Shown here: in pieces, positions 7,701-22,297 of the stretch
Layout of the letters: the number at the start of each line of letters is the position of its first letter
Position numbering within the stretch: the first letter of the stretch is position 1
Assembly: GCF_022606295.1 (NCBI RefSeq)
Contig: NZ_JAHHZS010000014.1
Span: 49,961-113,960 of the forward strand
DNA length: 64,000 nt
Reading direction: 5' to 3'
Origin: Arthrobacter bambusae
GTDB taxonomy: Bacteria; Actinomycetota; Actinomycetes; Actinomycetales; Micrococcaceae
Translations under genes and position numbers: made by a program
The notes under the pieces: generated by a model
What the model saw: the letters and a program-made list of their open reading frames with translations, nothing else
Databases searched by the model: none
What the model was told of the DNA's origin: nothing

Positions 7701-9574
7701 GCGACGTCTTCGGCAACGGAATGCTGCTCTCCAAGCACATCCGCCTGCTGGCCGCCTTCGACCACCGCCACATCTTCCTGGACCCGACGCCGGATGCTGC
7801 TTCGTCCTTCGACGAACGGCACCGTCTCTTCGAGCTGCCCCGCTCCTCCTGGGACGACTACGACCGCTCGCTCATCAGCGCAGGTGGCGGGGTCTACCCC
7901 CGCCAGGCCAAGGTCATCCCGATCTCGCCGGAGGTCCGCAGGGCCCTCGGCCTGCCGGATGGAACGGTTCAGCTTAGTCCTCCGGAACTTCTGCGTGCGA
8001 TACTCCTCGCCCCTGCCGATCTCCTGTACAACGGGGGGATCGGAACCTACATCAAGGCCAGCACCGAGTCCCACGCCGAGGTGGGGGACAAGGCAAACGA
8101 CGTCATCCGCGTCAACGGGCGCGAGCTTCGCGTGAAGGTTGTCGGCGAAGGTGGCAATCTCGGAATGACGCAGCGCGGACGCATCGAGGCCGCACTGCAA
8201 GGCGTCATCCTCAACACCGACGCGATCGACAATTCGGCCGGCGTGGATTGTTCCGACCATGAGGTCAACATCAAGATCTTCGTGGACCGGATGGTTGCCG
8301 CGGGGAAGCTGGATGCATCCGAGCGCACATCGTTCCTCGCCGACATGACCGACGAGGTCGGGCGGCTTGTGCTCGAAGACAACATCGACCAGAACATCCT
8401 GTTGCTCAACGACCGCACTCGCGTTGCCGAATGGAGCCCGAGCTACGAGCGTCTGATGGACTGGCTCGAGAAGTCCGCGGATCTCAAACGGGATCTTGAA
8501 GCACTGCCGACCACCGACACGCTTCGTGAGCGGCTGGAGCAGGGCCAGGGGCTGACGTCCCCGGAACTGTCCGTCCTCGCCGCGTACGCCAAGATCGAAT
8601 TGGGTTCGGCATTGCGCGACAGCGACCTGGCGGATGACCCGTGGTTCCGCAAGACGATTCGCTCGTACTTCCCGAAGCAGCTTCGCGAAAGGTTCGACGC
8701 CGAACTGGACACCCACCCCTTGCGTCGCGAGATCATCGCAACCGTGGTGGCCAACGACATGATCAACCTCGGCGGCATCACCTTCGCGTTCCGCACCATG
8801 GAGGAAACCTCGGCTACCGAGGTGGCCGTCGCGAAAGCGTTCGTGGCGCTCCGTGAGATCTACGAACTCGACTCGATGGTTCGCGAGCTCAATGCCCTGC
8901 CTGCCTCGTTCCCCACGGAACACTGGAGCACCGTCCACCTCGACATCCGGAGGCTTCTGGACCGGGCCGTTCGTTGGCTGCTCAGCCAGGGCAACGCCTC
9001 GAAGCCGATCTCGGAGATCGTCGCGGAATTCAAGCCGATGATGGATCCAATGCGGGCCAGGGTGCTCGACTACTTGCGCGGGAGCGACAAGGAGCGGGTT
9101 ACCGGTTGGCTTGAAAGGGCACGCTCTTGGGGCCTCCCGGACACGCTGGCCCATCGCTGGGCCGAGCTGTTCGAGAGTTTCGTGCTCCTGGACATCGCCA
9201 AGATCACGCAAAGCCGCGAGGCCCGTGTCGAAGAGGTCAGCCACGTCTACTACACAGTGTTCGACCGCTTCCACGTGGACTCATTGCTGGAGCGAATTAC
9301 GGCACTCCCGCGTGATGACCGCTGGCAGGCGCTTGCCCGCGCAGCCCTGCGCGACGACCTTTATTCGACTGTGGCGGACATGACGTTGTCGGTGCTCGAA
9401 TCGACCGACGCCGGCCTCGACGCCGAGGGTCGGTTGGAGGCTTGGGAGGATCTCAACGCCGAGCAGTTGGGGCGTGCGAAGAGCATGTTCGACGAGGTCA
9501 ACGCGTTGGAGGCCGACGACATGGCTTCTCTGTCGGTAGCATTGAGGCTCTTGAGGTCAATCGTTCGACGCTAG
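4721..9574 (+). CDS. gdh: NAD-specific glutamate dehydrogenase, large (180-kDa) class
   Basis: 1617 residues, the normal size for the L-GDH180 class. It converts glutamate, NAD and water to 2-oxoglutarate, NADH and ammonium in the cytoplasm. The N-terminal ~700 residues are the regulatory ACT-like region; the catalytic core holds the class motif [20 protein letters not shown], with the lysine-bearing [18 protein letters not shown] after it, then the NAD-binding part ([19 protein letters not shown]) and a long helical C-terminus. ATG 4721 is chosen over TTG 4715 because GGAGG lies ten bases before it, against four for the TTG. The histidine kinase gene follows after 30 bp and may be read from the same message. 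Confidence 0.95.
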   Translation: [1617 protein letters not shown]

Positions 9575-9604
9575 GGACAAGCCCGCGCGTTATATGGAGG
9601 TGCA

Positions 9605-11074
9605 GTGGCAATCTTTACAGACCCCATCAGGGAGCACGCTGATTTCGGGCCTGGAGATGCTGAATGGCTGCACCTCCTGGTCGGCGACTGGCAGATGGTC
9701 GCCGACCTGGCGTTCGCGGACTTGGCCCTGTGGTTTCCGCATCCGGAATTCGGCTACATCGCGCTTGCGCACGTCAGGCCGTCAACGAGCCACACGGTGT
9801 TTCATGCGGACTTTGTCGGGGAAGGGATCCGCTCGGATCTGCAACCGATAGTCGACAAGGCCTGGTCCAGCCGTTCCATCGAGCGCTCCAGTGAAACAAG
9901 CTGGAGCAGCGAGATGGCCCTGCGGGTTGAAGCGGTACCGATGGTCAGGAACGGACGGACCCTCGCCGTCGTCACCTCGCACATGGACCTATCCAGTTCG
10001 CGGATGCCTTCGCGCCTTGAGCTCACGTACAGGCAATGCGCGTACGATCTGCTTCGGATGGGCACGCTGGGACTGTGGCCTGACTTCGCTTCACCGACGG
10101 GTTCGCGCCGCGGCGCTCCCCGCGTCGGTGACGGCCTGATCAGGCTCGACGCCGACGGCATCGTCCAGTACGCGAGTCCGAACGGCGTCTCTGCATTCCG
10201 CCGCCTCGGCGAGGTGGAAACCTTGGAAGGGCGGTCCCTCGCGGAAGTCACCGCAGGACTTCTCAAGGACCGGAGGATGGTGGACGAGACCTTACCGCTG
10301 GTCGTGACCGGCCGGATGCCGTGGCGGAGCGAAATCGAGTCCCGTGGAGTCAGCTTGTCGCTGCGCGCGATTCCGTTGCGCGACGAGAAGCATCGCTTCG
10401 GTGCTTTGGTTTTGTGCCGCGACGTCTCCGAACTGCGACGCCGCGAGCTCGAGCTGGTGACCAAGGATGCAACCATTCGTGAAATCCACCACCGCGTCAA
10501 GAACAACCTGCAGACGGTTGCTGCTTTGCTGCGCATGCAGTCGCGACGCATGGTGAGCGATGAGGCGAAACAAGGCCTGGAACAGGCTATGCGGCGGGTG
10601 GCGACGATTGCCTTGGTACACGAGACGCTTTCGCAGGGGCTGACGCAGAGCGTTGATTTTGACGAACTCATCGGACGTCAGTTCCGGCTTTCAGCGGAAG
10701 TGGCGTCCCCTTCGCAGCACGTCCGGACCGAGCGGGCCGGCCTGTTCGGCGAATTGCCGAGCGACTTCGCGACGCCGCTTGCGCTGGTCATCAATGAGCT
10801 CGTGACAAATGCCGTGGAGCACGGCCTCGAAGGACGGGCCGGAACGGTATGGCTGATGGCCGATCGTTCAACGGGGGAGCGCGGCGACGAACTCCTGACC
10901 GTGACGATAGCCGATGACGGCGTCGGACTACCCGAGGGCTCGTACACGGAAGGACTTGGCCTTCAGATTGTGCGGACACTTGTCACGAGCGAATTGGGTG
11001 GCAGCATCCAGTGGATGCCGCGCGACGGCGGCGGCACCGCCGTCGAGATTGTCCTGAATCTGGTCCGAAGCTGA
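9605..11074 (+). CDS. pdtaS: PdtaS-type sensor histidine kinase (HisKA_2/HATPase)
   Basis: 489 residues, GTG start with GGAGG four bases before it. Residues 1-165 form a GAF-like domain, about 175-275 a PAS-like domain, 288-355 the HisKA_2 dimerisation domain with IREIHHRVKNNLQ (phospho-acceptor His295 or His296), and the C-terminus a HATPase with NELVTNAVEHGLEG and DDGVGLPEG. There are no membrane segments, so it is cytosolic. In mycobacteria PdtaS signals to the antitermination regulator PdtaR. No pdtaR is next to it here, as in Mycobacterium where the genes are also apart. The neighbouring whiB1 gene keeps the mycobacterial order Rv3219-Rv3220c. Confidence 0.92.
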   Translation: MAIFTDPIREHADFGPGDAEWLHLLVGDWQMVADLAFADLALWFPHPEFGYIALAHVRPSTSHTVFHADFVGEGIRSDLQPIVDKAWSSRSIERSSETSWSSEMALRVEAVPMVRNGRTLAVVTSHMDLSSSRMPSRLELTYRQCAYDLLRMGTLGLWPDFASPTGSRRGAPRVGDGLIRLDADGIVQYASPNGVSAFRRLGEVETLEGRSLAEVTAGLLKDRRMVDETLPLVVTGRMPWRSEIESRGVSLSLRAIPLRDEKHRFGALVLCRDVSELRRRELELVTKDATIREIHHRVKNNLQTVAALLRMQSRRMVSDEAKQGLEQAMRRVATIALVHETLSQGLTQSVDFDELIGRQFRLSAEVASPSQHVRTERAGLFGELPSDFATPLALVINELVTNAVEHGLEGRAGTVWLMADRSTGERGDELLTVTIADDGVGLPEGSYTEGLGLQIVRTLVTSELGGSIQWMPRDGGGTAVEIVLNLVRS

Positions 11075-11090
11075 CCCCAGCCGTTGAACG

Positions 11091-11132
11091 TACGAAGATG
11101 GCCCGGACCTTTCGGTCCGGGCCATCTTCGTA
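11091..11132. terminator. Strong intrinsic terminator between pdtaS and whiB1
   Basis: A perfect 19-bp stem (11091-11109 with 11114-11132) closed by a TTTC loop lies between the convergent pdtaS and whiB1 genes. A T-rich stretch (GTCTTCTTTG) follows on the + strand. It probably serves both directions. Confidence 0.9.
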
Positions 11133-11190
11133 TGTCTTCTTTGCCTGAGACACCGGGCTGTGCCAGCCTCAGGCGCCCAGGACGCGACGC

Positions 11191-11439
11191 TTAGGAAGCG
11201 CGGCGCGCGCGGGCGGCACGACGCTTGAGTGCGCGTCGTTCGTCTTCGCTCATTCCGCCCCAGACGCCGGCGTCCTGGCCCGATTCGAGGGCCCACTGAA
11301 GGCATGTGTCCACGACGGGGCAGCGGCGGCAGACACTCTTCGCTTCCTCGATCTGGAGAAGCGCAGGGCCGGTGTTGCCTACTGGGAAGAAAAGCTCCGG
11401 GTCCTTGTCAAGGCAGGCTGCGCGGTTACGCCAATCCAT
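11191..11439 (-). CDS. whiB1: WhiB1-type iron-sulfur transcriptional regulator
   Basis: 82 residues. The four cluster ligands are Cys9, Cys37, Cys40 and Cys46, spaced C-x27-C-x2-C-x5-C as in Wbl proteins; the turn GVWGG is at 58-62, followed by the basic tail LKRRAARARR that contacts DNA. The sequence is closest to WhiB1 (shared DPELFFPVGN, GPAL, GVWGGMSEDERRALKRR). WhiB1 carries a nitric-oxide-sensitive [4Fe-4S] cluster and is essential in mycobacteria, where it binds the primary sigma factor. Here it sits beside pdtaS as in Mycobacterium and has a CRP-like site upstream at 11481-11496, matching the known cAMP-CRP control of mycobacterial whiB1. Confidence 0.95.
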   Translation of the reverse strand: MDWRNRAACLDKDPELFFPVGNTGPALLQIEEAKSVCRRCPVVDTCLQWALESGQDAGVWGGMSEDERRALKRRAARARRAS

Positions 11440-11480
11440 GCTGATCAGTCACTCCATTCGTGAGTACTAGTTAAGCCTTT

Positions 11481-11496
11481 TGTGAAAATATTCACG
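11481..11496 (-). promoter_or_regulatory. CRP/GlxR-type binding site upstream of whiB1
   Basis: TGTGA-AAATAT-TCACG matches the CRP consensus TGTGA-N6-TCACA at nine of ten defined positions. It lies 42 bases before the whiB1 start codon, in the position expected for a promoter-overlapping activator or repressor site. Mycobacterial whiB1 is a known CRP target. Confidence 0.7.
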
Positions 11497-11667
11497 AGAG
11501 GCTTCATAGGAAAGGGGACCCATTGGGCCCCCTTGGTCGTCTGAGTCAAGCGTGTCATGTTAACGCCATGTAAACAAGGGGTTCAAGCGTTTGAAACCGT
11601 GAGCGATGCATCACACTGGATGGTGGGCTACTCACAGGTATTCGACTATGTCGGGTAGTGTGCCAGT

Positions 11668-12153
11668 GTGTCAAGACCCCCTCTGAACCCTAACCATGAC
11701 CCAGCGGCGCCCGGCAACGACGGCCAAAGGGCCGGCCACGACAACTCCGGCGGAGCAACGCGTCCTGTGGGAATCATTGTCATTTCGATCGTGGTGGTGC
11801 TGGAAGCCCTTGCGCTATTGGCAGCGGCGGCACTGTATATATACGAGCTGGTGACCGGAGCTCCGGTGGCCTCCTTCTGGGGTGCCGTGTTTACTTTGGG
11901 TCTTCTGCTGGCCTTTTCTGCATTGTTGTTTGCGGTGGGACACTTCCTGTTCCGTGGCTACCGTTGGACCCGGGCACCTGCATTGGTTGCCCAGCTATTT
12001 GCCCTGACGATCGGCGTTCCCACCATGACCGGAGGGGTAGTTCCCGCCGGCCTGGCGATGGTGGTGCCGGCTCTGGCCGGAATTCTCTTCTTGTTCGACA
12101 AACGTGTCATTGCCTTCGCGTCCCGAACGGGCGGATCCCGCGCCGCGCTCTGA
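11668..12153 (+). CDS. Small four-TM membrane protein of unknown function
   Basis: 161 residues, GTG start. A polar Pro/Asn/Gly-rich N-terminus of about 32 residues precedes four hydrophobic segments (near 34-60, 68-92, 103-123 and 124-145). The C-terminus is short and basic. It resembles other unnamed actinobacterial integral membrane proteins; no catalytic motif is visible. It stands alone: whiB1 is divergent on the left with a 228-bp gap, and the FHA/FtsK gene converges on the right after 24 bp. Confidence 0.7.
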   Translation: MSRPPLNPNHDPAAPGNDGQRAGHDNSGGATRPVGIIVISIVVVLEALALLAAAALYIYELVTGAPVASFWGAVFTLGLLLAFSALLFAVGHFLFRGYRWTRAPALVAQLFALTIGVPTMTGGVVPAGLAMVVPALAGILFLFDKRVIAFASRTGGSRAAL

Positions 12154-12177
12154 CGGATATAACTGCGCCGCATCCCG

Positions 12178-19666
<7,489 letters not shown>

Positions 19667-19670
<4 letters not shown>

Positions 19671-20560
19671 CAACTGCGAGTGACTTCAGTGAGACCGCCC
19701 CGCTCGTCCGCCCGGGCGTGGGGGGCGGACTCGCCGACGTGTTCAGACAGCGCTTCCTGCTCAAACTCCTTGTTCGGAAAGAATTGCAGATCCGCTACAA
19801 GGGGTCGGTTCTTGGGCTGCTTTGGTCCTACGTAAAGCCGGGCGTTCAGTTCCTCGTCTTCTACATTGCCTTGGGCGTTTTCCTGGGACTTGAGAAGAGC
19901 GCTCGAAATCCGGATGGACTGGCAAACTACGCCGTCTACTTGTTCTCCGGAATCGTTCTGATCAACTTTTTCACCGAGGCGCTCAGCAACGCGGCCCGTT
20001 CCATAGTGGGCAACGGCGGTCTGATCAAGAAGATCTACTTGCCGCGCGAGCTTTTCCCCGTCGCCTCAGTGTGGGTTTCGGCCGTCCATTTCATTCCGCA
20101 GTTGATTGTCCTGGTTGTCGCCTGTGTCTTCGCCGGATGGCACCCGAGCCTGCTGCAGCTTGTGGCGGCCATCGCGGGTTTCGTGATCGTGGCCATGTTG
20201 GCTACCGGTTTGGGACTCCTCTTTGGCTCTGCGAATGTCTATTTCCGGGACTCCGAGAACATCGTGGACATGCTGCTGATGGTCGCGACCTGGACCTCTC
20301 CCATCATGTACTCCTGGACCATGGTGCAGAGCAAACTCGGCGCGAGCTGGTACGCCGTCTACCAAGTCAATCCCATTACCATCGGCGTCGAAGCGTTTCA
20401 TTACGCCTTCTGGCTTCCAACCACCGATGAAACCGCCCCCATGCCGCCAAATCTTTTGCCCCTTTGGGTTCCTGTGGGAATCGTGGTTTCCCTTGCAGTT
20501 CTCGTTCTCGGCCAGTGGGTCTTCCGCCGGCTTGAGGGCCGATTCGCGCAGGAGCTGTGA
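19667..20560 (+). CDS. wzm: ABC-2 type polysaccharide export permease (Wzm/Rv3783-like)
   Basis: 297 residues with six membrane spans. The cytoplasmic N-terminus leads into LLKLLVRKELQIRYKGSVLGLLWSYVKPGVQFLVF, the family signature at the coupling-helix side. The mid segment KKIYLPRELFPVASVWVSAVHF is also typical of the Wzm/TagG/RfbD family. With the ATPase downstream it should flip or export a lipid-linked glycan. GTG 19667 overlaps the stop of the galactofuranosyltransferase gene. In mycobacteria the Rv3781-Rv3783 transporter exports the galactan intermediate of arabinogalactan; the neighbouring glf/glfT2 pair suggests the same class of substrate. Confidence 0.9.
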
Positions 20561-20562
20561 CG

Positions 20563-21294
20563 ATGTCTGTTGCTATTGAAGTCCAGAAGCTAAATAAGCA
20601 GTTCGTGCTGAGGCATACGCGCTCCCTCAAGGAGGCCATTGTCTGGCTTGTCACCGGTCGCAAGGGTGATATCTCGAAGAAGTTCCATGCCCTTCACAAC
20701 GTCGATCTTGAAATCCAACAAGGCGAGACGGTCGCGCTGCTGGGCTTGAACGGGTCCGGCAAGTCCACGCTGCTCAAGCATATTTCAGGGGTCATGTTGC
20801 CTGATAGCGGTTCAGTGCGGACGCGTGGCAGAGTCGCAGGCCTTATTGAGGTAGGCGCGGGGTTCCATCATGACTTGTCGGGCAGGGAAAACGTTTACCT
20901 GAACGGCGCGATCCTGGGAATGACGGAAGCCCAGATCGACGAACAATTCGACTCCATCGTGGAATTTTCCGAGATCGGCGAGTTCATCGATACGGAAGTC
21001 AGATTCTATTCGTCTGGCATGTACCTCCGTCTGGCATTCTCAGTCGCCGTTCACACGGATCCCGAGGTATTCCTCGTGGACGAGATCCTGGCCGTCGGAG
21101 ACGAGCCGTTTCAGCGTAAGTGCCTCGCCCGGATCAAGGAGCTTTCCGCGGCAGGCAAGACCCTCGTCGTCGTCAGTCACGACCTTGAACTTGTTTCCCG
21201 TATTTGTGATCGCGGTGTGGTTCTCAAGCACGGAAACATTGTTTTTGACGGAGCCATCGACGCCGCAGTGGCCCAGCTTCGCAGCCAAGTCTAA
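20563..21294 (+). CDS. wzt: ABC polysaccharide export ATPase (Wzt/Rv3781-like)
   Basis: 243 residues. Walker A GLNGSGKST, signature YSSGMYLRLAFSVAV and Walker B VFLVDEILAVGDE are complete, with the H-loop in VVSHDLELV. The Tyr/Ser-Ser-Gly-Met signature is that of O-antigen and teichoic acid exporters. There is no C-terminal carbohydrate-binding domain, so chain length is not read by this subunit. ATG 20563 is preferred over GTG 20557, because AGGAG is eight bases before the ATG but only two before the GTG. It is the last gene of the glf operon; a hairpin follows at 21321. Confidence 0.92.
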   Translation: MSVAIEVQKLNKQFVLRHTRSLKEAIVWLVTGRKGDISKKFHALHNVDLEIQQGETVALLGLNGSGKSTLLKHISGVMLPDSGSVRTRGRVAGLIEVGAGFHHDLSGRENVYLNGAILGMTEAQIDEQFDSIVEFSEIGEFIDTEVRFYSSGMYLRLAFSVAVHTDPEVFLVDEILAVGDEPFQRKCLARIKELSAAGKTLVVVSHDLELVSRICDRGVVLKHGNIVFDGAIDAAVAQLRSQV

Positions 21295-21320
21295 ACAGCG
21301 CGTTGTAGACCAACGAGTGA

Positions 21321-21345
21321 GACGCCCCGCTTTTGGCGGGGCGTC
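21321..21345. terminator. Intrinsic terminator at the end of the glf operon
   Basis: A 10-bp GC-rich stem (GACGCCCCGC at 21321-21330 with its complement at 21336-21345) and TTTTG loop lie between the convergent wzt and aldo-keto reductase genes. Confidence 0.75.
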
Positions 21346-21371
21346 TTCACGCCTTTAAGAGGCGCTGGATC

Positions 21372-22250
21372 TTAGGTTGATGCCGGCCAGTCGGAGCCGA
21401 CGCCGCGCCAAGCGCGGTCGATGCGTTCCAAGGTAGCGGCCGGGAGTGGGCCTCGGCTGGCGGCTGAGACGTTCCTTCGCAGGTGGTCCAGCTTGGCCGT
21501 GCCGGCAATTGCCGTGTGGACACCAGGGGCGTACACCGTGAAGCGCAAGGCGAGTTCGGCCCAATCAAGTTCGCCTGGATCAAGGTCGAGCAACTGAAGC
21601 CGTTGCCAATAGAGATCCGCATAGTGCCCGGTCGGTCGCTCGCGGAACCGCCACGGCGCGTTCGCGATCGGGCGCTTGGCGATCACTCCCGGTCCGGGAT
21701 AGTCGCTGAGCAAGTTTCTGAGATTCCACTGGTCGGCGATGTTGACGCTGGTTTCGACAGCACCGAACCGCCCGGACTCCAGTGCGAATGCGAGCGGCTC
21801 ATTGTCTCCGCTGTAGCCGGCGACGCCGATCTTGCCAGCCGCGACGGCTTCGTCCAGCGTCTCTTGCAGCTCACCGCGTCGCAGAATCTCAACCGGGCAG
21901 GAGTGCAGGAAAAAGATGTCGATTCGTTCAGACCGGGTCAAACGCAAAGACCGTTCGATACTCGCAAGCACGCTGCCCGAGGACCAATCCGGTTCGCCGT
22001 TGATCCCATGGCCCCCTTTGGTTGACAACACAAACTCGTTCCGACGTCGGCCGAGGTGCCTCCCGATACGCTCTTCGCTCAAGCCATAACTGTTGGCGGT
22101 ATCGATCAACGTAACGCCAAGATCCAGAGCTCCGTTAAGCACTTCGGAGGCTTCGGCCTCGGTGACATCACTCTCGCCGATCTGGCCGGCTCCGAGCCCC
22201 ACGATGGAGACGTTCAAATCGGTACTACCGAATGGCCTTCGCTCCAGCAT
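21372..22250 (-). CDS. Aldo/keto reductase family oxidoreductase
   Basis: 292 residues, TIM-barrel AKR. The catalytic tetrad is visible: Asp50 and Tyr55 in LIDTANSYG, Lys78 in LSTKGG, His116 in FFLHSC. The NADPH-site residues are near the C-terminus (IAGTAKLDHLRRNV). The substrate cannot be read from sequence. It lies 47 bp downstream of the DUF6541 gene in the same direction, in a glycan region, so a sugar-related role is possible but unproven. The extended VDMHS-type hydrophobic binding pocket residues are not distinctive. Confidence 0.88.
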   Translation of the reverse strand: MLERRPFGSTDLNVSIVGLGAGQIGESDVTEAEASEVLNGALDLGVTLIDTANSYGLSEERIGRHLGRRRNEFVLSTKGGHGINGEPDWSSGSVLASIERSLRLTRSERIDIFFLHSCPVEILRRGELQETLDEAVAAGKIGVAGYSGDNEPLAFALESGRFGAVETSVNIADQWNLRNLLSDYPGPGVIAKRPIANAPWRFRERPTGHYADLYWQRLQLLDLDPGELDWAELALRFTVYAPGVHTAIAGTAKLDHLRRNVSAASRGPLPAATLERIDRAWRGVGSDWPAST

Positions 22251-22297
22251 TCTTGCACTCCTGCTCTCGTAACAGCCCGAACCTTTGAATGGTCAAA

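Noticed and set aside
5324..9274. Very long open frame (1316 codons) on the minus strand opposite the glutamate dehydrogenase gene.
   Set aside because: It is the antisense shadow of a high-GC gene with strong third-position bias; the product has no recognisable domain and the + strand gene is certain.
11599..11614. GTGA-N8-TCAC as a second CRP site in the whiB1 upstream region.
   Set aside because: The half-sites are two bases too far apart for CRP.
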